A DNA stretch of 22,876 bases from JBKPRX01 sp046734795 (GTDB taxonomy: Bacteria; Actinomycetota; Thermoleophilia; Gaiellales; Gaiellaceae), in NCBI GenBank assembly GCA_046734795.1, contig JBKPRX010000155.1, positions 1 through 22,876 of the forward strand, written 5' to 3'. Below are positions 1 through 7,028 of the stretch, piece after piece. How positions within the stretch are numbered: the first letter of the stretch is position 1; each line of letters starts with the position of its first letter. The notes under the pieces were generated by a model. That model was given only the letters and a program-made list of their open reading frames with translations, did not search any database and had not been told where the DNA came from. Position numbers and translations under genes: made by a program.

Positions 1-588
1 CGCGAAATCGTCGACTTCGTGCGACGACATTTTCCGCAACCGCTCCCGACGGCCGAGCTGCTCGAGCGCTTCGGCCTCGAGGCGCTGGCGTCCCGCCAAG
101 CCGGCGGCCTCTCGGGCGGCGAGCGACGCCGCGTAGCGGTCGCGCTGGCCTTCGCCGGCGATCCCGAGCTCGCCATCCTCGACGAGCCGAGCAGCAGCCT
201 CGACGTCGCCGGACGACTCGCCCTGTGGGACGCCATCCGCTCGTTCGCAGCGCGCGGGCGCGCGATCCTCCTCACGACACACGACCTGCACGAGGCGGCT
301 GCGCTTGCCACACGCGTCGTCGTGCTCCGCGGCGGTCGGGTGACAGCCGACGGCCCGGCTGCCGAAATCTCCTCGGCGCACGGGGTCGTGCTCTTTCGCT
401 TGCGTCTACAGCGACTTCCGAAGCCGAACGCCGCCCTGGACATGCGAGTCCTCGCCGATCGATTGATCTTGAGGACGCGCGACGAGACTGCGCTCATGCG
501 TGAACTCGTCGAGCTCGACGCTGACTTGCAGGGGGTCGAGATCGAACGACCTGGACTTGAGCTGCTCGTTACGGAGGATGAGCGGTGA
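1..588 (+). CDS. ABC transporter ATP-binding protein, 5' end cut by window edge
   Basis: This is the nucleotide-binding subunit of an ABC-2 type exporter. The reading frame is open from base 1 and 195 residues are visible. The Walker A part and the natural start lie upstream of the window. Seen in order: the signature LSGGE (about residues 37-41 of the visible part), Walker B LAILDEP (57-63), D-loop SSLD and the H-loop TTHD (92-95). A C-terminal extension of about 80 residues follows, as in DrrA-like export ATPases. Its TGA stop overlaps the GTG start of the permease gene by four bases (GTGA), so the two are probably translationally coupled and form one transporter at the cytoplasmic membrane. 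The substrate cannot be told from sequence. Confidence 0.93.
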   Translation, partial: REIVDFVRRHFPQPLPTAELLERFGLEALASRQAGGLSGGERRRVAVALAFAGDPELAILDEPSSSLDVAGRLALWDAIRSFAARGRAILLTTHDLHEAAALATRVVVLRGGRVTADGPAAEISSAHGVVLFRLRLQRLPKPNAALDMRVLADRLILRTRDETALMRELVELDADLQGVEIERPGLELLVTEDER

Positions 589-1313
589 AGCTGGCCTTCT
601 TGCATGCGCGTGCAGCGACGCTCGAACTCCTCCGCTATCCGAGCTTCAGCGTCCCGACGCTTGCGCTACCGACGATCTTCTTCGCCTTCTTCGCACTTCC
701 GCGAGCCGAGGGTCAGGCCGACGTCCTGCTCGCATCGTTTGTCGCCTACGCAGTCCTGAGCGTCGCGTTCTTCCAATTCGGCGTCGGCATCGCTGCCGAT
801 CGCGTGCGACCGTGGGAGCGATTCGTGCGCACGCTGCCCGTGAGCGCTGCGGGTCGCCTCGGCGGACGCTTGATGTCGGCGGCAGTCTTCGCGACTGCCG
901 CGCTAGTCACGCTGCTGCTCCTCGCGGTTCCGACGACGCATCCTGGGCTTTCGCTCGACGAGTGGCTGCGGCTCGGACTCGCGCTCGTCGTCGGGAGCGT
1001 CCCTTTCACACTGCTCGGAATTGCGCTCGGTTACTGGCTGCCGCCGCGGAGTGCATTGCCGGTCGCAAACATCCTCTACCTCAGCCTCGCCTACCTCGGC
1101 GGGCTCTGGACGGGCCCTCAGGGCCTTCCGAACGTCGTGTCCGACACAGGCCAGTTCCTACCGACGAGACAGTGGGCCGACATCCTTTGGGCCGCGGCAA
1201 CGGGCGAGCCGTGGCAGGTCGAGCACTGGCTCGCCCTTGGCGCTTATGGCGCCGTCTTCGCGGCGCTCGCCGCCTGGGGCTATCGCCGCGACGAGGGGGA
1301 GCGGTACACGTAG
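585..1313 (+). CDS. ABC-2 type transporter permease
   Basis: This 242-residue integral membrane protein has about six hydrophobic segments (roughly residues 18-38, 46-70, 95-118, 126-150, 156-175 and 213-235). That is the usual size and topology of an ABC-2 permease such as the DrrB/NodJ group. The GTG start at 585 lies inside the stop of the ATPase gene (4-base overlap), which fixes both the start and the pairing. The protein would form the membrane channel driven by the preceding ATPase, moving a drug, lipid or polysaccharide-like substrate outward; the cargo is not identifiable. The gene ends only 4 bases from the stop of the convergent dehydrogenase gene, leaving no room for a separate terminator. 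Confidence 0.85.
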   Translation: MKLAFLHARAATLELLRYPSFSVPTLALPTIFFAFFALPRAEGQADVLLASFVAYAVLSVAFFQFGVGIAADRVRPWERFVRTLPVSAAGRLGGRLMSAAVFATAALVTLLLLAVPTTHPGLSLDEWLRLGLALVVGSVPFTLLGIALGYWLPPRSALPVANILYLSLAYLGGLWTGPQGLPNVVSDTGQFLPTRQWADILWAAATGEPWQVEHWLALGAYGAVFAALAAWGYRRDEGERYT

Positions 1314-1317
1314 CCGC

Positions 1318-2283
1318 TCACCAAACGGATTCGAGAAGTCCTTCGATCTGCTCCGGCGTCGCTTCGACCGGGTTCAGCCGGTTGCCAGGACGCTCCGCCG
1401 CCGCCGCGGCGAGCCGCGGAAGATCCTCACGCGGAACGCCGAGCTCGTGCAGCCGCGTTGGCCCTCCGAGCGCTGCAAGCTCCTCGACACGTGTCGCAGG
1501 ATCGTCGGCTCCGATCGCTTCGGCGAACTTGCGCACGGCATCCGGCGCATGCTCGGCGTTGAATCGGAGGGCTGCCGGCAGACAGATGCCGTTGACTGTT
1601 CCGTGGGCATAGCCGTAGGCGCCGCCGACCGTCTGCGACATCGCATGCGCGAGACAACCCCCGGCGCGCAACGCAGCACCGGCGTCCGAGGCGCCCTCGA
1701 GTAGCCGTGTGCGAGCCTCGAGGTCGCCCGGATTCTCGACCACCTTCGGCAGCCAACGAGCGATCAGCTCGGCGCCACGCAAAGCGTGCGCGTCGGCTTC
1801 GTCACTTCGACTGCGCGAGTAGAGAGCCTCCGCACAGTGGTCGAGAGCATTCATCGCCGTTCCGACAGTGGGCTCACGGGGTAGCGCCAGCGTCAAGGAC
1901 GGTTCGTAGACGATGCCTGCGGTGTTCGCACCGCCACCACCGCCGCGCATGATCTTGCCCGGATCACGAACGCCGAACATCGTGGTCCACTCGGCACCGG
2001 AGTACGTCGTCGGCACCGAGACGAGCGGCAGCCCAGTCTCCGCCGAGATCGCCTTGCCGAGATCGATGGCGCTGCCCCCGCCGGCGGCAACGATGGATCC
2101 TGCTGCTGCGGCTGCCGCAGCAGCATCGGCGATCCGCGCACTCGGCACCTCGTCCCAGGTACCCGCGTCCGCGATCCCGAGCTCAAGGTCGGCCCACCGT
2201 TTGCTCCGGACAAAAAATGGCGCGCTGCCGCCCACCTCCGCAATGACCGCGGGCAGCTCATCGAGACCCCAGCGCACGATCAT
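1318..2283 (-). CDS. Iron-containing alcohol dehydrogenase family protein, maleylacetate reductase-like
   Basis: This 321-residue protein is of the Fe-ADH/dehydroquinate synthase-like fold. The nucleotide-binding motif GGGS followed by AIDLGKAI is at about 68-78, and the substrate-side motif PTTYSGAEWT at 91-100. Possible metal-site histidines are H149, H213 and H227. The usual metal-ligand Asp of Fe-ADH enzymes is replaced by Asn145 (AMNALDH), as in maleylacetate reductases, which do not need a metal. PTTYSG also fits that group, which reduces maleylacetate to 3-oxoadipate in aromatic ring degradation. It is somewhat short for the family (usually about 350). The ATG start overlaps the TGA of the upstream LysR gene (ATGA), so regulator and enzyme are co-translated. 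No other aromatic-catabolism genes are nearby, so the substrate remains open. Confidence 0.82.
   Translation of the reverse strand: MIVRWGLDELPAVIAEVGGSAPFFVRSKRWADLELGIADAGTWDEVPSARIADAAAAAAAAGSIVAAGGGSAIDLGKAISAETGLPLVSVPTTYSGAEWTTMFGVRDPGKIMRGGGGGANTAGIVYEPSLTLALPREPTVGTAMNALDHCAEALYSRSRSDEADAHALRGAELIARWLPKVVENPGDLEARTRLLEGASDAGAALRAGGCLAHAMSQTVGGAYGYAHGTVNGICLPAALRFNAEHAPDAVRKFAEAIGADDPATRVEELAALGGPTRLHELGVPREDLPRLAAAAAERPGNRLNPVEATPEQIEGLLESVW
2101..2125. repeat. Perfect GC-rich hairpin inside the dehydrogenase gene
   Basis: Arms TGCTGCTGCGG (2101-2111) and CCGCAGCAGCA (2115-2125) are perfect reverse complements of 11 bases, separated by CTG. On the coding (minus) strand the tract is a run of GCN codons giving a poly-alanine stretch near residues 53-61 of the Fe-ADH protein. 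The hairpin may simply be a by-product of GCA/GCG/GCC alanine codons, but its stem is unusually long for coding DNA. Confidence 0.75.
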
Positions 2284-3173
2284 CGAAGCCGCTCCCGCGC
2301 GAACGCAACGAATGCGCTGGCGATCCGTGTCTCGACACGACCGGTGGCGCGGACGAGCGAGATCTGCCGTGACGGCTCGAGGCCACGAACACGCGCGACG
2401 GCGAGGGTTCCAGCGGCGAGGTCCGCTTCGATTGCCGATCGGGAGATGAACGTCACGCCGTAGCCGGCCAACACCGCGCTTCGTACCGACTCTTGGAGTC
2501 CCAACTCGAGCTGAACGTTGAGCTCGCGGAGGCGAACACCGCTGCCGCGCAACGCATCCTCGATCACCTGGCGGACCCCCGCGCCCTCTTGCATCACGAT
2601 CAACGTCTCCTCACGAAGCTGTGCGAGCGAGATCGTCTTACCGGCGAATCGGTGTGAGGGCGGAACCGCGAGGACCACTTCGTCGCGGAAGAACGGATCG
2701 AAGATGACACCGCGATGACGTCGCGCGGCACCGACGACACCCAGCTCGAGCTCGCGCGCGGCCACGCGCTCGATGACGCGCTGGGTGTCGGAAACCGAGA
2801 GCGCGACGTGCACCTCGGGATGGCGCTCCTGAAAGTCGCAGAGAATCTGCGGAAGCACGGTCCCACCCGGTCCGGTCGACGCGCCGATGTCGAGCGTGCC
2901 GCTGAGGGCCGCTTCTTCACCGCCGCCGACATCTGCCAGCAGTTGCTCCTCGACGGCGAGCAAGCGCTGAGCGCTTCGATAGAGCCGCCGTCCGGCTTCG
3001 GTCGGCTCGACGCGTCGCCCCGAGCGGTCGAGAAGCTGCCGGCCCAGGCGTTTCTCGAGCGCGCGGATCTGCAGGCTCACCGCCGGCTGCGTGACGCCGA
3101 GCCGCTCAGCAGCATGCGAGAAGCTCTTCCGGTCGACCACTGCGCAGAAGGCCGCAAGCTGTCGCGTGTCCAT
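2280..3173 (-). CDS. LysR family transcriptional regulator
   Basis: This 297-residue protein begins with a classic LysR winged helix-turn-helix (MDTRQLAAFCAVVDRKSF, then AAERLGVTQPAVSLQIRALE at about 21-40). A two-lobed effector-binding domain of the periplasmic-binding-protein fold follows from about residue 90 (TLDIGAS...). The family binds DNA as tetramers and usually controls an adjacent gene in response to a small-molecule pathway intermediate. The ATG start puts the first helix at the normal distance from the N-terminus. The stop overlaps the start of the maleylacetate-reductase-like gene, so the regulator is transcribed with its probable target instead of divergently from it. The divergent polysaccharide operon begins about 60 bases away on the other strand. 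The effector is unknown. Confidence 0.95.
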   Translation of the reverse strand: MDTRQLAAFCAVVDRKSFSHAAERLGVTQPAVSLQIRALEKRLGRQLLDRSGRRVEPTEAGRRLYRSAQRLLAVEEQLLADVGGGEEAALSGTLDIGASTGPGGTVLPQILCDFQERHPEVHVALSVSDTQRVIERVAARELELGVVGAARRHRGVIFDPFFRDEVVLAVPPSHRFAGKTISLAQLREETLIVMQEGAGVRQVIEDALRGSGVRLRELNVQLELGLQESVRSAVLAGYGVTFISRSAIEADLAAGTLAVARVRGLEPSRQISLVRATGRVETRIASAFVAFARERLR

Positions 3174-3187
3174 AAGAATCCATTATG
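3172..3187 (-). promoter_or_regulatory. Candidate -10 box and T-N11-A LysR box at the LysR start codon
   Basis: An AT-rich island in otherwise GC-rich DNA covers the LysR start. On the minus strand CATAAT (3187-3182) matches a -10 hexamer in 5 of 6 bases and ends 8 bases before the ATG. On the plus strand ATAA-N7-TTAT (3172-3186) forms a dyad that contains a T-N11-A spacing (T3173, A3185), the core of LysR-type operators. No Shine-Dalgarno is seen, so transcription may start at or next to the ATG. No good -35 is visible. Autorepression is an inference. Confidence 0.35.
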
Positions 3188-3233
3188 CATCCGGCACTGT
3201 CTTCCGGTGGGGGACGCCTTTAGCATCAGCGGC

Positions 3234-3923
3234 GTGCCCGTGTCGAAGACGCCGGAACTCGAGAGCACGCTCATTCGAGGCTTCCGGCAACTCGCGGCGG
3301 CCTCGCCCCCTCGCGGACGCGACGGGGTGCTGCGCGTCCTCGACATCGTGCTGAGCGGATTCTTTCTCATCGTGCTCGCGCCGCTCAGCGTGTTGATCGT
3401 TCTTGCGATTCTCCTCACGAGCGGCCGGCCGGTTTTCTACGCAGGCGAGCGAGTCGGCCGAGGCGGCCGCATCTTCAAGATGTTCAAGTTTCGAACGCTG
3501 AGGCCCGATGCCGAGACGCGCCTGGGGCCCTACCTCGGCGCCGAGCTCGTGGCTCGTACCGAAGCGGAGTACATGAAGATCGGGCGGTGGCTGAAGGCGA
3601 CGCAGCTCGACGAGATCCCCCAGCTCTGGAACGTCCTCCGAGGCGACATGAGTATGGTCGGCCCCCGCCCGATTCGGCCGATCTTCTTCGAGCAGCTCGC
3701 GCAGGAACTACCGGCGTACTGGCAGAGGCTCGCGGTACGTCCGGGGCTGACGGGCCTCGCGCAAGTTCGGCGCGAGTACGAGACGTCGATGGTCGAGAAG
3801 CTCGCGCACGACTTGGAGTGGATCGCGGATCGGTCGGCGCGCCTCTATCTCAGAACCGTCGCTGTCACAGGCGTCCGCGTGCTGCGGCAGTCGCTGGGCG
3901 GCTCGAGGCGGCAGCGCCCGTAG
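3234..3923 (+). CDS. Phosphoglycosyl transferase, PglC/WcaJ-like bacterial sugar transferase
   Basis: It transfers a sugar 1-phosphate from a UDP-sugar onto undecaprenyl phosphate, the first membrane step of glycan assembly. From GTG 3234 it is 229 residues, the short monotopic (PglC-like) form without the extra N-terminal domain of WcaJ/WbaP. Seen: a single hydrophobic hairpin at about 36-62, KFRTL at 85-89, LDEIPQLWNVLRGDMSMVGP at 125-144 with the catalytic Asp-Glu pair (D126, E127), and RPGLTGLAQV at 169-178. The frame is open further upstream, but that part is antisense to LysR. GTG 3234, 3240 and 3207 are all possible starts and none has a well-spaced Shine-Dalgarno. It heads a three-gene operon, 9 bases from the amidotransferase gene. 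Confidence 0.9.
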   Translation: MPVSKTPELESTLIRGFRQLAAASPPRGRDGVLRVLDIVLSGFFLIVLAPLSVLIVLAILLTSGRPVFYAGERVGRGGRIFKMFKFRTLRPDAETRLGPYLGAELVARTEAEYMKIGRWLKATQLDEIPQLWNVLRGDMSMVGPRPIRPIFFEQLAQELPAYWQRLAVRPGLTGLAQVRREYETSMVEKLAHDLEWIADRSARLYLRTVAVTGVRVLRQSLGGSRRQRP

Positions 3924-3932
3924 AGTAGAGAC

Positions 3933-5819
3933 GTGTGCGGGATCTGCGGAATCGCGTCCTCGACCGGCTTCGACAGGACACGACTCGCGGATATGAGCAG
4001 CAAGCTCGTGCACCGCGGGCCCGATAGCGCGGGCGAATACGTACTTCCACACGTGGGCCTCGCGGCGCGTCGACTCTCGATCATCGACCTCGAGACGGGC
4101 GATCAGCCGATTGCGAACGAGGACGGCTCGTGCCATGTCGTCCAGAACGGCGAGATCTACAACTACGTCGAGCTTCGCACGCAGCTCGAGCGAGCGGGCC
4201 ACGCGTTCCGCACGCACGGGGATACCGAAGTCCTCGTTCACGCGTACGAGGAATGGGGCCCGTCCTTCGTCACCCGGCTCAGGGGAATGTTCGCGCTTGC
4301 TATCTGGGACGAGCCCGCGCACCAGCTGCTCCTCGCACGCGACCGGTACGGCATCAAGCCGCTCTACTACCGACACGTCGGCGACGAGCTCGCATTCGCT
4401 TCCGAGCTCCGGTCGCTACCACGTGGAGCGATCGATCTGGACGCGCTCGAGGCGTTTCTCGCGTTCAACTCCATCCCGGCTCCACTGACGATCTTCAACG
4501 ATGTCCGCAAGCTGCCGCCGGGTCACGTGCTTACGTGGGTCGATGGTCGCCTCGCGCTCGAGCGCTTTGCGAACCCCGGTCCCGTGGGCACGTCAGAACT
4601 TCGTCATGACGACGAGGCGGAGCTGCTGGAGGAGCTGCGCGCGCGGCTCCGCGACTCGGTCCGCGCGCATCTCGTCAGCGACGTGCCGGTCGGCGTGCTG
4701 CTCTCTGGTGGTGTCGACTCTGCCACGCTGGCTGCCTTGGCAGCCGAGGCGAGCGCGGAACCTCTGCGCACTTTCTCGATCGGCTTCGAGGAGCGCTCCT
4801 TCAACGAGATCGACGACGCGCGGCTCGTAGCGACACGATATGGAACCGATCACCACGAACTCGTCCTTCGCCCGGACGCGGCGCTTCTCCTACCGCAGCT
4901 GGCGACGGCGTTCGACGAGCCATTTGCAGACTCGTCGGCTCTCCCCACGTATCTCGTTTCGGAACTTGCCGCGCGACACGTCAAGGTCGCGCTTTCGGGC
5001 GAGGGTGGCGACGAGCTCTTCGGCGGATACCACACGTACGTCGCCGACGCGATCGCCGAGCGCGCGGGACGTGCGGTGCGCCTTGCGCGGCCCTTTGTCG
5101 AGCTGCTGCCGAGTTCGAACGCTCGGGCGAGCTTCGACTATCGCGCGAAACGTTTCGTCCGCGGCGCGCATCTTCCGCCGCTCGAGCGTCATCACGCTTG
5201 GAAGGAGATTTTCTCAGTCGACGCGCGAGCGGCACTCACCGGCCGGAAGCACGAGGCCGATCCAGTCGATCTCTACCGCGCGCGCTTCCGAGAGACCGAG
5301 GGCGCCGAGACACTCGCGCGCTTACAGGACGTCGACTTCGCGATCTACCTCGTGGACGATCTCTTGGTCAAGACCGACCGCGCTTCGATGGCTCACTCGC
5401 TCGAGGCACGCGTTCCGTTCCTCGATCCCGTCGTGACGAACTTCGCGTTCGCGCTACCGGCGCGGGCGAAGGTTCGCGGCTTCTCGAAGAAGGTCATGCT
5501 GCGCCGAGCCGTCGCCCCCTTGCTACCGGACCGCATCGTCAACGGGCGGAAACGCGGCTTCTCGATTCCGGCGGCTGCATGGCTCCGCGGGGATCTCGAA
5601 CCCTTCGCGCGCGACACGCTTGCCCCGGACACGATCCGCCGTCAAGGCTTCTTTCGCCCCGAAGCGGTGACTGCCGTGCTCGACCGGCACGTTCGTCGCG
5701 AAGAGGATCTGAGCCGTCAGCTCTGGGGCCTCCTCGCGTTCACGTTGTGGTACGAGCGTCATGTCGAGCGAAGTCCGGAGCCGCTCGCAAGCCCGCGGCT
5801 CGAGGCACTCATTCGCTGA
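3933..5819 (+). CDS. asnB: Glutamine-hydrolysing asparagine synthetase family amidotransferase
   Basis: This 628-residue class II amidotransferase starts GTG-TGC, so processing leaves Cys2 as the N-terminal nucleophile (MCGICGI). The glutaminase domain (to about 210) contains RRLSIID, NGEIYNY (72-78) and HGDTEVL. The synthetase domain has the PP-loop SGGVDS (258-263), then GEGGDELFGGY and, later, KTDRASMAHSLEARVPFLD. All motifs of an active AsnB are present. It sits between a lipid-carrier sugar transferase gene and a DUF354 gene, with a 9-base gap before and a 1-base gap after. That context suggests amidation of a sugar acid or glycan precursor instead of, or besides, making free asparagine; AsnB-like proteins are common in polysaccharide loci. 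Sequence alone does not decide the acceptor. Confidence 0.93.
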   Translation: MCGICGIASSTGFDRTRLADMSSKLVHRGPDSAGEYVLPHVGLAARRLSIIDLETGDQPIANEDGSCHVVQNGEIYNYVELRTQLERAGHAFRTHGDTEVLVHAYEEWGPSFVTRLRGMFALAIWDEPAHQLLLARDRYGIKPLYYRHVGDELAFASELRSLPRGAIDLDALEAFLAFNSIPAPLTIFNDVRKLPPGHVLTWVDGRLALERFANPGPVGTSELRHDDEAELLEELRARLRDSVRAHLVSDVPVGVLLSGGVDSATLAALAAEASAEPLRTFSIGFEERSFNEIDDARLVATRYGTDHHELVLRPDAALLLPQLATAFDEPFADSSALPTYLVSELAARHVKVALSGEGGDELFGGYHTYVADAIAERAGRAVRLARPFVELLPSSNARASFDYRAKRFVRGAHLPPLERHHAWKEIFSVDARAALTGRKHEADPVDLYRARFRETEGAETLARLQDVDFAIYLVDDLLVKTDRASMAHSLEARVPFLDPVVTNFAFALPARAKVRGFSKKVMLRRAVAPLLPDRIVNGRKRGFSIPAAAWLRGDLEPFARDTLAPDTIRRQGFFRPEAVTAVLDRHVRREEDLSRQLWGLLAFTLWYERHVERSPEPLASPRLEALIR

Positions 5820-5820
5820 C

Positions 5821-6849
5821 GTGCGGGTGTGGGTCGACATGACGGCGTCGGCGCACGTGCTCGTGTTCCGGCCACTGATCGCGCTCTTGCGGGCACAAGG
5901 CAACGAGGTCGAGATCACCGCCCGCGACTACGCACAGACGCTGCAGCTCCTCGAGTTGCACGGGCTGGAAGCCGAGGTGATCGGACGCCACGGCGGACGC
6001 TCACGTATTCAGAAGGCGCGCCAAATGACGCACCGTCTGGGCGCCCTTCGCCGTTGGGCGCGCGGGCGAAGCTTCGACGTCGCGATGGCGCACGGCTCGC
6101 ACGAGCTGACGATGACCGCGCGAAGGCTCGGCATACCCAGCGCGACGACGTTCGACTACGAGTGGGCCTGGCTCCAACATCAGCTCGGTTGTCGCGCGGC
6201 CACGAAGGTCGTCGTCCCGGAGGCGATTCCTCCCGATCGGCTAGCGACATACGGCACGCGCCCGCCCAAGCTGCTCCAGTACGCAGGGCTCAAGGAGGAG
6301 TACTACCTCTCCGACTTCGAGCCCGACCCGGGCCTTCTCGAAGAGTTCGCCGTCGACCGCAATCGCGTCCTCGTCGTGCTTCGACCGCCGCCGGACGTGT
6401 CGCTGTACCACCGGCAGTCGAACCCGCTCTTTCGCTTGACGCTCGACTATCTCGGCGCACACGAGGGCGTCCACGCGTTCGTGCTCCCGCGTACCGAGGA
6501 GCAGAGGGAGTTCGTGCGGAGCCTCGCGCTTCCGTCCGTGATCCTGCCGGAACGCGCGGTCGATGCGCAGAGCCTGATTTCCCTCGCCGACGTCGTCGTC
6601 TCTGCGGGCGGGACGATGAATCGGGAGGCGGCCGCGCTCGGCGTTCCTGTGTACACAACCTACGGCGGACGCCTCGGAGGCGTCGACGAAGCACTCATCC
6701 GCGACGGCAGGCTCGTCCCGCTGAGTGATCCTCGCGCACTCGATCTACGGAAACGCGCGGGTGGAAATGATTCGCGCGTGCGTCGCGATCCGCGAGTTCT
6801 GCTCGACCTGCTTCTTTCGGCGCGCACCGCCGAACCCGCTTTGGCTTGA
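5821..6849 (+). CDS. DUF354 family protein, GT-B-like glycan biosynthesis protein
   Basis: This 342-residue protein is chosen from GTG 5821, one base after the amidotransferase stop. The frame is open further upstream, but only this start gives the typical DUF354 N-terminus (VRVWVDMTASAHVLVFRPLI, family form like IWIDLTNSPHVLFF). The first lobe continues with NEVEITARDY (29-37). The second lobe has the donor-site-like SAGGTMNREAAALGVPVYTT (261-280) and then YGGRLGGVDE (281-290). The fold resembles GT-B glycosyltransferases and UDP-GlcNAc 2-epimerases, but no activity is established for the family as I know it. As the last gene of an operon with a sugar transferase and an amidotransferase it most likely acts in the same surface glycan pathway in the cytoplasm. 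Confidence 0.85.
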   Translation: MRVWVDMTASAHVLVFRPLIALLRAQGNEVEITARDYAQTLQLLELHGLEAEVIGRHGGRSRIQKARQMTHRLGALRRWARGRSFDVAMAHGSHELTMTARRLGIPSATTFDYEWAWLQHQLGCRAATKVVVPEAIPPDRLATYGTRPPKLLQYAGLKEEYYLSDFEPDPGLLEEFAVDRNRVLVVLRPPPDVSLYHRQSNPLFRLTLDYLGAHEGVHAFVLPRTEEQREFVRSLALPSVILPERAVDAQSLISLADVVVSAGGTMNREAAALGVPVYTTYGGRLGGVDEALIRDGRLVPLSDPRALDLRKRAGGNDSRVRRDPRVLLDLLLSARTAEPALA

Positions 6850-6854
6850 CACCA

Positions 6855-6962
6855 GCCGATTACAAGAGCGCGAACCGGCGCCGAATCGGCACAGACATGC
6901 GCTCAATTGCGCGGTAGCCTCGATCTCGAGGGCGGTGGGAAGCGACCCCACCCTGGGTGGGG
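6855..6962. terminator. Intergenic inverted repeats between convergent genes, candidate bidirectional terminator
   Basis: The 179-base gap (6850-7028) between the DUF354 and helicase stops holds no gene. It contains three dyads: GCCGATT/AATCGGC (6855-6861 and 6884-6890, 22-base loop), CCTCGATCTCGAGG (6918-6931), and CCCCACC-CTG-GGTGGGG (6946-6962, 7-base stem, 3-base loop). No T-tract follows on either strand, but U-poor hairpin terminators are common in high-GC bacteria. Position between converging operons supports a terminator role for the last hairpin at least. Confidence 0.45.
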
Positions 6963-7028
6963 GTGCGGGCAAACGCGCAAGCGCAAGAGGACGCGACTTC
7001 TTCCCCGGAACGACGAATCGCCGAATCG

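Noticed and set aside
2715..3233. Upstream extension of the sugar transferase frame
   Set aside because: It is antisense to LysR and has no hydrophobic or domain character; the protein family begins shortly before its membrane hairpin.
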